Source: Bacilli bacterium | GTDB lineage: Bacteria > Bacillota > Bacilli > Paenibacillales > NBRC-103111 | Direction: 5' to 3' | Length of the DNA stretch: 36,756 nt | Assembly (NCBI GenBank): GCA_028287395.1 | Contig: JAQBPR010000081.1 | Location: 1 to 36,756 of the forward strand | In this document: piece after piece, positions 1 to 9,068 of the stretch | Position numbering within the stretch: the stretch's first letter is position 1 | How the letters are laid out: every line of letters begins with the position of its first letter | Program-made: the position numbers and the translations under genes | The notes under the pieces: generated by a model | The model's database searches: none | What the model saw: the letters and a program-made list of their open reading frames with translations, nothing else | Told to the model about the DNA's origin: nothing

Positions 1-1919
1 GTAGTCACTGTAGTCTGATCTGGTATTGGAACCGTTATCCTCGTAGTTGATACAACCGTTGGCGGAAGTGGGTCGGCTGGATCAATCGTAAAAACAGTAT
101 TGATAAGCTCATTGTTGCTGTAGCTTACTTTAATTTTATATTCGCCCGGAGACAGACCGGCGGGTATAGATAATAAATAAGGGAAATCTGTGTCAGTACC
201 TATAATTTGCGGTTGCACTACTGGCTGTAAAAAGTCATTTTGGCCGGTTAAATCACTAATGGTCACCTTCAAGGAACCTTGTGAATAAGGACTTCCTGTT
301 TGGGGATCCGTTGTTCCGGTTAATGTGATATGTTCAGTAGATAAACCTCCCACCTTCGGATTGGTAGAAGGAGCCGTTACAGTTGCTTGAGGCAGAAGCC
401 CTTTATTAAGAACAGTTAAAGTATAGTTGTTTAATACAGTGGTGCCGTTTTTTATCGTAACTTTATACGGACTCCCTGAACTTGCAAGCGTCGAAGTAGG
501 ACTGAAAAATGCCATTGTACCCGTCGATACAGTAGTATCGATAGTCAAATTTTGATCCACAAGAGTTCCTGATTTATCCGCTATATCAACAGCTAAGACA
601 ACCCCCAGACTATTAAGTCCCGATCCCTGAATGCCGAGTAATGTTCCGGAACTATAATTATCATTTAATGAGTTCGGGTACAAGCCATTGTTAAACGCTG
701 TTGTTGCTGGCGCCGCAGCAGTTAAATCGTAAGGACCAAAACGTTTTCCTCCTGCGATAACATCAACGAAACGATATTTGAGGTTTCCTGTCGACGTTAA
801 GTTATCTTTCAAGTTAGCTGTTATCCCGACATTTGTTGTAGTTGTTGTCGGCGTCGATAGCAATGGACTGTTTCCATAGCTGTAAGATACATAAACTGAA
901 CTTGGTATTGTTAAGGTTGGATCAAAAGCCAGATATGATTGGTTGTTCGAGTTCGTTGCATCGACATTAAGTGTAAATTTATTAATTCGCGTTCCTGTCT
1001 TACCCGGACCTGTCCATACTTCTACAGAACCATTTGCTACGTTGGGTTTAGCTAAATCTGCAGATATAGAGCCAGCAACTGAAACATAGTCATCAGAAAA
1101 AGGATTCGTAGAAATATTCGCGTTAAACGCATAGGGTTGTCCATCATCATAAATGAGGTTCTTTTTTACCTGATATGATTTGGTGCTATTCTTAGCTACA
1201 ATAGTTATCGGATTGTCACCGGCACTAATCTGGAAAGTTGCTGTAGTTTTCGGTTTGTTGTCCGCAGTAAAGAAAAAGACTCCAGTTCCAGCGCTTAAAA
1301 AAACAGTCTTTGGTGCTGAGTTGCCAATCGTAACCACGACGCTTGTTGCATTTATTGCTTTGCCCGAGATAGTAACTGTCGAGTTAGGATTTGCAGCTTT
1401 TGGATATGACTGTGAATCAACCCACGGAGCAGTGTTGACAGTTAAATCTGTAATATTCGTTGTAGGTGTAAAATACGCCCATTGCGGTGCAGATGAAACG
1501 ATACTTCCATTGCCCATCTTTAAGGTTATTTGATTTAACCCTTCGGTTAAAGCAACATTGTTAAACGTAATTGTAAAAGAACCCGGTGTATGGATCGCCG
1601 GGTTACTTTTCGTAACGAGTGTTACGTTGTTTCGCGGATCGCTTTTAATATTCGTAATTTCATAATAAATATCCGCCACTTGAGCATCTGAAATATTCTG
1701 AATACTAGCTGTAATAGAGATCGTACTTGTCGTAAATCGTGAAATCACACTGAGATCTAAAGGTATTCCTGCCGAATTCATTGTGGTAAGATCCGGTACT
1801 TTAGGACTTGTGATATCAATTCTCGGACCATCAGCCATGGCTGCGGTTGGTATTAATAATATAGCTAGCATAATACATGCGATTGTAAGGCTTGTCCATT
1901 TGCGAAATGTTCTTTTCAA
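1..1919 (-). CDS. Secreted Ig-like surface protein, N-terminal part (runs off window)
   Basis: The minus-strand frame stays open from a TTG start at 1919 to the window edge, giving 639 complete residues with no stop. An AAGGAGG ribosome binding site lies 8 nt before the TTG. Residues 1-29 form a signal peptide: basic start MKRTFRKW, a hydrophobic core, and a likely signal peptidase I site AMA|DG. The rest is rich in Thr, Ser, Asn, Val and Gly, with alternating beta-strand character typical of stacked Ig-like domains in Gram-positive surface proteins. Two stretches look like copies of one module, one around FSDDYVSVAG and one around LNDNYSSGTL. No catalytic motif, SLH domain or sortase motif is visible in this part; an anchor could lie in the missing C-terminus. 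It lies just downstream of the tagO terminator, so it probably has its own promoter, although I see no convincing one. Secretion and cell-surface location are well supported. Function is unknown. Confidence 0.8.
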   Translation of the reverse strand, partial: MKRTFRKWTSLTIACIMLAILLIPTAAMADGPRIDITSPKVPDLTTMNSAGIPLDLSVISRFTTSTISITASIQNISDAQVADIYYEITNIKSDPRNNVTLVTKSNPAIHTPGSFTITFNNVALTEGLNQITLKMGNGSIVSSAPQWAYFTPTTNITDLTVNTAPWVDSQSYPKAANPNSTVTISGKAINATSVVVTIGNSAPKTVFLSAGTGVFFFTADNKPKTTATFQISAGDNPITIVAKNSTKSYQVKKNLIYDDGQPYAFNANISTNPFSDDYVSVAGSISADLAKPNVANGSVEVWTGPGKTGTRINKFTLNVDATNSNNQSYLAFDPTLTIPSSVYVSYSYGNSPLLSTPTTTTTNVGITANLKDNLTSTGNLKYRFVDVIAGGKRFGPYDLTAAAPATTAFNNGLYPNSLNDNYSSGTLLGIQGSGLNSLGVVLAVDIADKSGTLVDQNLTIDTTVSTGTMAFFSPTSTLASSGSPYKVTIKNGTTVLNNYTLTVLNKGLLPQATVTAPSTNPKVGGLSTEHITLTGTTDPQTGSPYSQGSLKVTISDLTGQNDFLQPVVQPQIIGTDTDFPYLLSIPAGLSPGEYKIKVSYSNNELINTVFTIDPADPLPPTVVSTTRITVPIPDQTTVT

Positions 1920-2131
1920 AATAATATCCTCCTTATGTAAATGCAATTGTTTTTCAAGTTAACGTGTTCGAAAAGTATTACTCTGTCTAAACAGCCCCTC
2001 CTTCAATATGGCTCTCACACCTAGCACAAGATTAGACTTATATTTCCTTATAAAGTTGCTCGTACTTTTTTTATCGGTTGGATGGGACGGAAAATTTAGC
2101 TTAATAGGGAATTATAAGCCGATAGTCGCAC

Positions 2132-2161
2132 AAAAAAAGCTGCCTCGATGCGGGCAGCCTT
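2132..2161 (-). terminator. Rho-independent terminator after tagO
   Basis: On the minus strand AGGCTGCC pairs with GGCAGCTT (one G-U pair) across an 8-nt loop, followed by seven T. It starts 27 nt after the tagO stop and ends the csaB-tagA-tagO transcription block. Confidence 0.85.
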
Positions 2162-2188
2162 ACGGGACGTTTATTTTAGGCGATACGT

Positions 2189-3289
2189 TTACTTGGAAAC
2201 ACGGAAAAGCGCCATCCAACCGATAAAAATTCTTTGGATCATCTTGATCACCGGTTTTTTATTCTTGCTAATGATTCCGATCGCTTCCGCACAAATTTCT
2301 AAGATAAGCAGCATCACTGCAATAATAACTAAAGTCTCCCATTGAGTCGCCTGCGATAGCAGTACTGCGCATAAACCGAAAATGACGGAAACCCCATAAA
2401 TAATCAAAACCGTTTTACGAGTAGAGAAGCCTAAACGCATAAGGGTATGATGGAGATGCCCTTTGTCTGGCGCAAAGATAGGTTTGTTGTTCAATTTACG
2501 ACGAACGATGGCAATAAATGTATCTGATATCGGAACGCCCAAAATTAATATCGGAACTAATAAGGATACAACGGTCGCTTGCTTATAGCCAAGAATCGAT
2601 AAGGTCGCCAAGGCAAAACCAAGGAATAAGGCTCCCGTGTCGCCCATGAAGATTTTGGCGGGATGAAAATTGAAGAAGAGGAAGCCGATAATACTACCCA
2701 AAAGCACAGCGCAGATAAGCGCTACACTATAATTGCCTATCAAGATCGATAACACCATGATCGTTGCCGTCGCAATGCCTGAAACGCCTGCGGAAAGCCC
2801 GTCCAGTCCGTCAATCAGGTTGACGGCATTCGTAACGCCGACAATCCAGATAATTGTAATCGGTATTCCTATCCACTGATTCAATCCAATGGCATCGCCG
2901 AACGGAAGCTGTACAAAATCAACCTCCAGCCCGAAGTAAACAACGATACCCGCTGCAACCAATTGGCCGAGCAGCTTCAGCTTCGGCGACAAGACAAAAC
3001 GATCGTCTAACGCGCCAACAAGCACGATGACTGCGCCGCCGATCAATAAACCCATTGCGACTTCCATATTATAGCTCTTGGTAGCGGGAGCAATGATGAA
3101 ATATGCACCTATAAAGGCGAAAAATATCGCTAAGCCACCCATTTGCGGCATGATTTTCGAATGAACACTGCGATGGTTAGGTACAGCAACGGCACCCACC
3201 CAAAAAGCGAATTTTTTAACAATAGGCGTGAGAATGACCGATAGTGCGCAAGAAGCAGCAAATCCGATCACATACAACCAAATGTTCAT
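2189..3289 (-). CDS. tagO: Undecaprenyl-phosphate GlcNAc-1-phosphate transferase (TagO/WecA, MraY family)
   Basis: This polytopic membrane protein of 366 residues should transfer GlcNAc-1-phosphate from UDP-GlcNAc to undecaprenyl phosphate, the first step of secondary wall polymer synthesis. The family motifs are present: an early VHSKIMPQMGG loop (about 42-52), the Asp pair of ALDDR (95-96), NAVNLIDGLDGL (154-165, Mg-binding Asp), FMGDTG (214-219) and the HLHHTLMRLG loop (278-287) that distinguishes WecA/TagO-type enzymes. About ten or eleven hydrophobic segments are seen, as expected. The neighbours tagA and csaB act on the same lipid-linked sugar. A promoter-like sequence lies just upstream, so it can be transcribed separately from tagA. 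The ribosome binding site is weak. Identity as the TagO-type enzyme is strong; whether the polymer is a pyruvylated ManNAc-GlcNAc chain is inferred from the neighbours. Confidence 0.93.
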   Translation of the reverse strand: MNIWLYVIGFAASCALSVILTPIVKKFAFWVGAVAVPNHRSVHSKIMPQMGGLAIFFAFIGAYFIIAPATKSYNMEVAMGLLIGGAVIVLVGALDDRFVLSPKLKLLGQLVAAGIVVYFGLEVDFVQLPFGDAIGLNQWIGIPITIIWIVGVTNAVNLIDGLDGLSAGVSGIATATIMVLSILIGNYSVALICAVLLGSIIGFLFFNFHPAKIFMGDTGALFLGFALATLSILGYKQATVVSLLVPILILGVPISDTFIAIVRRKLNNKPIFAPDKGHLHHTLMRLGFSTRKTVLIIYGVSVIFGLCAVLLSQATQWETLVIIAVMLLILEICAEAIGIISKNKKPVIKMIQRIFIGWMALFRVSK

Positions 3290-3329
3290 TTATTACCCAA
3301 CCCCTATTCTCCCTAAGCAGTCCTTACAA

Positions 3330-3359
3330 ATTATACTCCCTATAGCAAATGATTACCAA
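3330..3359 (-). promoter_or_regulatory. Sigma-A-like promoter of tagO
   Basis: On the minus strand TTGGTA (3359-3354) and a perfect TATAAT (3335-3330) are separated by 18 nt. The -10 box lies about 40 nt before the tagO start. The -35 matches consensus at four of six positions. Confidence 0.55.
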
Positions 3360-3364
3360 CCGCT

Positions 3365-3383
3365 AAAAACCGCGAAAAAGCGG
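3365..3383 (-). terminator. Weak terminator-like hairpin after tagA
   Basis: CCGC pairs with GCGG around a six-base loop, followed by five T, 22 nt after the tagA stop. The stem is only four GC pairs, so termination may be partial. The tagO promoter-like sequence follows at once. Confidence 0.35.
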
Positions 3384-3404
3384 ATACAATGCTCGTTTTG
3401 TTGA

Positions 3405-4154
3405 TTATTTTGCGGACAATCGTACTTTTCCTTTGTCCCTGACCACTTTCGCTACAAATTTAGGTAATAAAAGCATTCTCTTATACCGCCAAGGCTCTTG
3501 CAGAAGTCGATAAAACCACTCCAAGCGAAGGCGAATAAATATTCGCGGCGCTCGTTTCAGCTTGCCGGACAACACGTCAAAGCTGCCTCCTACACCCATC
3601 ATCACGGGAACCTTAAGCTGCTCTTTATAGCTGTCGATCCATGGTTCTTGCTTGTCCGCCGATCTGCCGACAAACAATATATCCGGATCGGCTTGGCGGA
3701 TTTGGCGGATGATTTCATCATCCTGCTCCGGTTTAAAAAAACCATCGCGCACACCAACAAGTTGAATTTGCGGATAAAGAGCCTTCAGCTTATCTGCCGC
3801 TGCTTGAACCGTTTCAGGTGCTGCACCCAGCAAAAAAACACGCCAACCTTGTTGTTCCCCAACGGAGCATAACTGATGCAGCAAATCGATTCCGGCGACT
3901 TTCTCTGCAACAGGATCACCTATATATTGGGCAGCCCAGACGAGACCCGCTCCATCTGGAATGACAAGCTCGGCACGTTTCATCATAGCCATATATTTCG
4001 GCTGCTCTATCTCTGTCATCAACATGTTCTGATTCGCTGTAATAACTTGAGTGGGTTGTCGTTTTGCAATGGCTTCGGTCAGAATTGCTGTTGTTTCCAA
4101 CAGACTCATTTTGGAAACGGCCACACCGTAAATGGACACCGTGGGTATGCTCAT
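3405..4154 (-). CDS. tagA: WecG/TagA/CpsF family N-acetylmannosaminyltransferase
   Basis: TagA-type enzymes (glycosyltransferase family 26) add ManNAc from UDP-ManNAc to lipid-linked GlcNAc, making the disaccharide used for wall teichoic acid or SCWP. The protein has 249 residues, normal for the family. Conserved sites are seen: the Thr of ITANQNML (T39) and the Asp of VIPDGAG (D67), matching the Thr/Asp pair described for a crystallised TagA homologue, and the C-terminal signature GVGGSFDVLSGK followed by an Arg/aromatic-rich tail that in TagA helps membrane association and active-site closure. It starts 7 nt after the csaB stop, so the two are co-transcribed. In Paenibacillus alvei, TagA and CsaB are known to act in turn to make pyruvylated ManNAc-GlcNAc lipid. 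The same route is likely here. Confidence 0.92.
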   Translation of the reverse strand: MSIPTVSIYGVAVSKMSLLETTAILTEAIAKRQPTQVITANQNMLMTEIEQPKYMAMMKRAELVIPDGAGLVWAAQYIGDPVAEKVAGIDLLHQLCSVGEQQGWRVFLLGAAPETVQAAADKLKALYPQIQLVGVRDGFFKPEQDDEIIRQIRQADPDILFVGRSADKQEPWIDSYKEQLKVPVMMGVGGSFDVLSGKLKRAPRIFIRLRLEWFYRLLQEPWRYKRMLLLPKFVAKVVRDKGKVRLSAK

Positions 4155-4161
4155 TTAATCT

Positions 4162-5268
4162 TCATCCTTTATATACCAAGTAATGGACCATTTGTTGCGC
4201 AGGTCGATGCGCTTCGGCTCGCATCGTTTCAATAAGCGCATTCGGCTGCTGCTTATGATCTAGAAGCCGCATAGCTTCCAGCACCAATTGATCCACGTTA
4301 AAATGCTCCGTCGTTGCAATTGCTTTTAACTCTAAACGCTGCAGAAATTGATCAATTTTCGGATCGTAGGAAATGCCGATCAGAGGTACCTGCTGCGATG
4401 CGGCATAAATTAATGAATGCAGCCTCATGCCGATCAATAAATCGCAGGCGCTTACTTCCGCAAGCATTTGTTGTGGATGTGCCGCACTGATGAGCCTAAC
4501 ATCCATATCCGGATGTAACCGTCGGATAATTTCCTCCGAAGCTTGTTTATCCGCTGGTTCATGAAACGGCAGAAAGCGAATCTCGACCTCGCGTTGTTTT
4601 TGTATACGTTGCAAGCATTCGGCTAGCTTCACCAGCTCAGAGCGATCCGCGTTCCAGTAACGCACCGATACGCCAATCACCGGCTTAGAATGGGTTACAG
4701 CTTGGTTTAAGGCGTGAGCAGCATCACCTGCTTGCAAAGGCATCCCCATGACGGGATCAGGCACTACTTCGATCACTTCCCGTTGTAAGCCCATCTTACG
4801 CAATAATTGCGCCGATTCATTGTCCCGCACGGAGATATAACGGCATTTGCGAAAGGTTCGACGTATAAGCGGATAAAATATTCGACTGTTTACAGGACCA
4901 ATTCCTTGGGCATAGATAAAAGTCGGCTTGCCCAGCCACTGAGCTAATTTCAGGATGCCCAAATAGTATGGAATCGTCGTTCTACCGGTCGTATCCTGCA
5001 ATAAGCTTCCGCCGCCGCTGATCAATCCATCACTCTGTCTGATTGCCCGCAGCACTTCCTTAAGCTTCATCCGATGAACTGCTTCTACACCATAGGTACG
5101 CGTAGTCCATTCAGGATCAATCGACAATACAATCGGTGCGATGGAGATGCCTTGTTTGGCTGATTCCGCTTGAAGCGCTAAAAGTATGGATTGCAGGACT
5201 GCTTCATCGCCGCTATTTTTAAATCCGTAGTACCCGGAAATAACTATTCGCGCAGAAGATGCGTCCAT
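4162..5268 (-). CDS. csaB: Polysaccharide pyruvyl transferase CsaB
   Basis: CsaB transfers a pyruvyl group from phosphoenolpyruvate to ManNAc of the lipid-linked wall polymer precursor, creating the 4,6-ketal that SLH domains bind. The protein has 368 residues. It shows the family N-terminal motif SGYYGFKNSGDEAVL, the central SGGGSLLQDTTGR segment and the C-terminal GMRLHSLIYAA motif. It is predicted cytoplasmic, with no signal peptide or membrane segment. Its start overlaps the end of the DUF5693 gene by 25 bp, and tagA follows after 7 bp, so the three genes are translationally linked. The SLH-bearing protease at 20068-22536 is an obvious candidate client in the same window. Confidence 0.93.
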   Translation of the reverse strand: MDASSARIVISGYYGFKNSGDEAVLQSILLALQAESAKQGISIAPIVLSIDPEWTTRTYGVEAVHRMKLKEVLRAIRQSDGLISGGGSLLQDTTGRTTIPYYLGILKLAQWLGKPTFIYAQGIGPVNSRIFYPLIRRTFRKCRYISVRDNESAQLLRKMGLQREVIEVVPDPVMGMPLQAGDAAHALNQAVTHSKPVIGVSVRYWNADRSELVKLAECLQRIQKQREVEIRFLPFHEPADKQASEEIIRRLHPDMDVRLISAAHPQQMLAEVSACDLLIGMRLHSLIYAASQQVPLIGISYDPKIDQFLQRLELKAIATTEHFNVDQLVLEAMRLLDHKQQPNALIETMRAEAHRPAQQMVHYLVYKG

Positions 5269-7325
5269 TTATTCCAACCCCTCGCGCAAATTTCCCATAT
5301 TACAATTAAAACCAATGCGATCAACGCTCCGAAAAATAATCCGTAAAAAGCGCGAATGATCGATATTTGCAAAGGAGTATGGAGATGCGTGAATGTACCC
5401 ACGATAGAAGCTTGACCAATCGCCCCGATCAAAACTAAGTAAAGTGCCTGAAGGCGATGCTTTAAACAAAGATATATGCCTAAAATCAATAAAGGATTAC
5501 CGATTAAAAATTCTTTAGTGCGTGGACGAACCTTTAACGTATTCTCCAGAAAGGAACGGAATGTTAGCTCCAGAGAAGAAGCTGTTCCCCCATTTCCAGT
5601 CCGAGACAAGTAATAATAGGATACTCCCAAAATAATGATCGCTGAAACAATCCAAATCACACTAATTGAGGAAGTAAGCATACGTTTTAACTTCAGCGCT
5701 TTTTGCTTCAGTGTCAATTTTTCACTATAGAACAACAAATATAAAGCAGCCAATAGTAGAGGTGCAAAGGCCAGAACATTTACACCTTTGAACTGTTGAA
5801 TCACAAGATTATAGGTAATCTCATTTAACATGCTAACGATAAAAATAGCACCGAAGCCTGAAATGACCACCGTTCTCGCAAAGAGCACTGCTGTAAAGAT
5901 AAGCCGACTTAAAACGGAATGAAGCATCGGTTTCTCTGCTTTGCTGCGTAAGGTCTGAATTGCTTTTATAATCGCCAAGCTGACAGCGCTGACACCGACC
6001 CCCAAAGCTAGCGATTGATACAAACCGGATGGCGAGAGAACATAGAGTCCGCCTGAACCCAATAGGCCGATAACAAAAACGGGCAGCAGCAAGGTAGGAA
6101 AGAATGCTGCAATCAATAAAGCAATTAAAGCCACACTTCCTGCAACTGCAAATGGTTTAAGCACTTTTTCCCAAGCAGGCGGGTTGTAGTTAAAAGGTTC
6201 TGCCTCTCCTAACTTATATCCTGCATTTTGAATTCTGTATAATGCGCTGTCCGCATTATATTTTAAGCTGCGATAAATCGGTTCGAGCGGATCAGCATAG
6301 CTTGCTTTTCCTAAGTTTTTATTGGCCCGTGCATTTAATAATATCATGCGAATATTGCGCTCTTTCACCGCAAGCACAAAACGATCCGATATATCACGAA
6401 TACGCCCGTTCAATTCTTTGTTAGTTATACTTTCCGACAGCTTATCCGAATCTTGTTCCGATAAAGAGTGAAGGCGGAAGGCTTGATAATTCATCGCTTT
6501 GGCTAATGTATTGACCCCTTTTTGCGGAACTTTCAAGTTGAGCGGTTCAATAATGGCCAAAGACATATGATGCTTCAACATCAATCGGCCCATCTCTTCA
6601 ATATTCTTCGTCGCACTGCCATCCTCCGAATAACCCGGTGCGCCATCTCCATCTACAATCATCGATTTAACGGCAAATTGATCAGCAAGCTGCGTTAGCA
6701 GCTTGTCCATGTCCGCAGATACAAAAGGACGTCGGTTGGATAAACGGATAACAAGGTGAAATCCGCGATCTATTAACATTTGCATCGTAATTGGATCAGG
6801 ATCCATCGGTTTCAGCGATGCTTCATCTAACGGAAGTTCGATAATAAGTCCTTGCTGATTGTTGAATGTCCAAGGCTGCATCTTAATTTTTAAGCGTGAA
6901 AATGCGTCCTGGATGATGTTCTGAAGCTGCGCTTGCGACTCTTTGTCCTTAAATAAAACATAAGTGAAGTTCTCACTGGGAACCATCGCTCTTTGAGCCA
7001 AAGCCGCTGCATCATGCGAAGAATATAAGGCAATCCTGCCGCTCTCCATTAACTCGTTTAGCGTGCTTTCATATACAGCCAACGATGTGATCTTCGTTTT
7101 TTTCATTTCATCCAATTGTGTATTGATGAACTGGCTCGGATTGGTACGATACATCGAAATATCCAATAAATCACGGTAATCAAAAACAACTTCCACATTT
7201 TTTGCAGTACCTTCCATGTGGTAGCGTTCATAAATCAAAGGTAAAGAGACCAGCATACAAACGATGACAAGCCCCCATAATATAGTTGTAAGTTTGCTCT
7301 TCCTTTGCATATCCTTTTCGGGCAA
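5244..7325 (-). CDS. DUF5693 family membrane protein linked to csaB
   Basis: This 693-residue protein resembles the DUF5693 family, a membrane family of unknown biochemical function found beside csaB. It has one N-terminal membrane segment (about residues 12-30), an extracellular region to about residue 390 with alpha/beta character, then about ten hydrophobic segments to the C-terminus. The start is TTG at 7325 because an AAGGAG site lies 9 nt upstream; the next in-frame ATG (7310) is too far from that site. The overlap with csaB and the envelope context suggest a role in export, polymerisation or modification of the secondary cell-wall polymer. That is inference only: no glycosyltransferase or flippase motif is recognisable. 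Confidence 0.82.
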   Translation of the reverse strand: MPEKDMQRKSKLTTILWGLVIVCMLVSLPLIYERYHMEGTAKNVEVVFDYRDLLDISMYRTNPSQFINTQLDEMKKTKITSLAVYESTLNELMESGRIALYSSHDAAALAQRAMVPSENFTYVLFKDKESQAQLQNIIQDAFSRLKIKMQPWTFNNQQGLIIELPLDEASLKPMDPDPITMQMLIDRGFHLVIRLSNRRPFVSADMDKLLTQLADQFAVKSMIVDGDGAPGYSEDGSATKNIEEMGRLMLKHHMSLAIIEPLNLKVPQKGVNTLAKAMNYQAFRLHSLSEQDSDKLSESITNKELNGRIRDISDRFVLAVKERNIRMILLNARANKNLGKASYADPLEPIYRSLKYNADSALYRIQNAGYKLGEAEPFNYNPPAWEKVLKPFAVAGSVALIALLIAAFFPTLLLPVFVIGLLGSGGLYVLSPSGLYQSLALGVGVSAVSLAIIKAIQTLRSKAEKPMLHSVLSRLIFTAVLFARTVVISGFGAIFIVSMLNEITYNLVIQQFKGVNVLAFAPLLLAALYLLFYSEKLTLKQKALKLKRMLTSSISVIWIVSAIIILGVSYYYLSRTGNGGTASSLELTFRSFLENTLKVRPRTKEFLIGNPLLILGIYLCLKHRLQALYLVLIGAIGQASIVGTFTHLHTPLQISIIRAFYGLFFGALIALVLIVIWEICARGWNKWTHLLRE

Positions 7326-7348
7326 TCCGTCCCACTCCTTATAAAAAT

Positions 7349-9052
7349 CTATTGATCTACTCTTGCCATGACTTCTTGCAGCAAGAAATCAATTTGAGCT
7401 GCTGCTTTTGCTGCAGACGAACCGCGAACAGCGAAATACACTTTAATTTTTGGCTCTGTTCCAGAAGGACGCAAGCAGAACCATGAATGATCTTCCAAGA
7501 CGAATTTTAATACGTTTTCACGCGGTAAACCATCGATTCCTTGTGAATAATCAAATACAGAAGCCACTTTAATTCCATGTATCGCTTGCGGAGGATTCTG
7601 CCGCCATTCATCCATGATTTGACCAATTTTAGCTAAGCCATCCTTACCCTTTAAGGTACGCGATTCCAGCTTTTCGTTGAAGTAACCATGCGCTTTGTAT
7701 AATTCCTGCAGCACATCATACAGACTCTTACCCTTACTCTTGTAATATGCTGCGGCCTCACAAATAAGCATAGAAGCTACTACCGCGTCTTTATCACGCG
7801 CGTAAGTACCTAACAAATAGCCATAGCTCTCTTCATAACCAAATAAAAATTGATGCTCACCGGACGCTTCAAATTGCGTTATTTTCTCACCGATATATTT
7901 GAAGCCAGTTAATGTATTTAGTGTAGGAATGCCAAAGCTTTGAGCCACTACAGCACCCATCTCGCTGGTTACAATGGTTTTAATAACCACACCATTCGCA
8001 GGCAGTGCATTTCGCTGCTGTAAGCTGCTTAACAAGTAGTGAGCCATGATCGCGCCCGATTGATTCCCGCTAAGCACAAAATATTGTCCTTGATCATCTT
8101 TAACAACGGCTCCCATACGGTCAGAGTCCGGATCCGTACCAATGATGATATCCGCGTCTAGTTGGCGAGCTAGTTCAAGCGCAAGCGTGAACGCTTCCTT
8201 TTCTTCCGGATTCGGTGACTTTACAGTGGAAAACAGCGGATCTGGCTTCTCCTGTTGCGGCACTACAGCAACCTGCTGAAAACCAAGCTGCTGCAATGCG
8301 CTGCGAACGGACAAATTACCCGCTCCGTGCAGGGGCGTATAAACAATTTGCAATCGATCGCTCATTTGTTTCGCTATTCCTGGTTGAGGGCTAGTTGCTA
8401 CCACAGCCTCTATGAAGTCGGAATCCATTTGTTCATCTATCCAATGAAGTAAGCCTTTTGACTCGGCTTCCGCTTGCGTAAGTCTCTTAATCGCCGAAAA
8501 AGATTTGAGCTGATCAATTTGTGCAATTAATTTCTCCGCTTGATCCGGCACTAATTGACCGCCATCATGGCCATATACTTTATAGCCGTTATACTCCGGC
8601 GGATTATGACTTGCCGTTACAACGATACCCGCTGAGGCATGTAACGAACGAACAGCAAAAGATAATTCCGGCGTTGGCCGAAGCGATTTGAATACATAGG
8701 CGTTAATTCCATTGCCTGCGAGCACAAGTGCAATTTCCAAAGCGAATTCGGGCGATTGGTTACGCGAATCATACGCGATTGCAACCCCGTGTGTCCGCGT
8801 TTTATCCTTAAGCAAATATTGCGCCAAGCCCTGTGTAGCTCTACCAATCGTGTAACGATTCATCCGATTCGTACCCGCACCCATGACACCGCGCATCCCG
8901 CCTGTACCAAATTCAACATCCTTATAAAAACGATCCTCTATTTCGAGCGGCTGCGTTTTTATTCCTTGCAGCTCGGCTTTCGTTTCCGCATCAATATTCG
9001 GGTCTTGCAGCCAATGTTCATATTGCTTTTGAACAAACGTGTTGGATTCCAT
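7349..9052 (-). CDS. Phospho-sugar mutase (alpha-phosphoglucomutase/phosphomannomutase superfamily)
   Basis: The enzyme interconverts hexose-1-phosphate and hexose-6-phosphate through a phosphoserine. It has 567 residues, matching the long PgcA-type bacterial phosphoglucomutases. The four superfamily sites are seen in order: the phosphoserine loop TASHNPPEYNGYK, the metal loop IGTDPDSDRMG, the sugar-binding loop FGYEESYGYL, and the C-terminal phosphate-binding loop FCLRPSGTEPKIKVYF. The likely product glucose-1-phosphate feeds UDP-glucose and envelope glycans, which fits the tagO-tagA-csaB block downstream; B. subtilis PgcA is the best-known relative. An AAGGAGG site lies just upstream of the ATG. 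A MITE-like element sits immediately before that site (9069-9236), so the original leader may have been changed. Substrate preference cannot be fixed from sequence. Confidence 0.92.
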   Translation of the reverse strand: MESNTFVQKQYEHWLQDPNIDAETKAELQGIKTQPLEIEDRFYKDVEFGTGGMRGVMGAGTNRMNRYTIGRATQGLAQYLLKDKTRTHGVAIAYDSRNQSPEFALEIALVLAGNGINAYVFKSLRPTPELSFAVRSLHASAGIVVTASHNPPEYNGYKVYGHDGGQLVPDQAEKLIAQIDQLKSFSAIKRLTQAEAESKGLLHWIDEQMDSDFIEAVVATSPQPGIAKQMSDRLQIVYTPLHGAGNLSVRSALQQLGFQQVAVVPQQEKPDPLFSTVKSPNPEEKEAFTLALELARQLDADIIIGTDPDSDRMGAVVKDDQGQYFVLSGNQSGAIMAHYLLSSLQQRNALPANGVVIKTIVTSEMGAVVAQSFGIPTLNTLTGFKYIGEKITQFEASGEHQFLFGYEESYGYLLGTYARDKDAVVASMLICEAAAYYKSKGKSLYDVLQELYKAHGYFNEKLESRTLKGKDGLAKIGQIMDEWRQNPPQAIHGIKVASVFDYSQGIDGLPRENVLKFVLEDHSWFCLRPSGTEPKIKVYFAVRGSSAAKAAAQIDFLLQEVMARVDQ

Positions 9053-9068
9053 TCTAACTCCTCCTTAT

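Noticed and set aside
1180..1533. 117-codon plus-strand ORF near the left edge
   Set aside because: It is antisense to the long open minus-strand frame, which has a signal peptide and a strong ribosome site.
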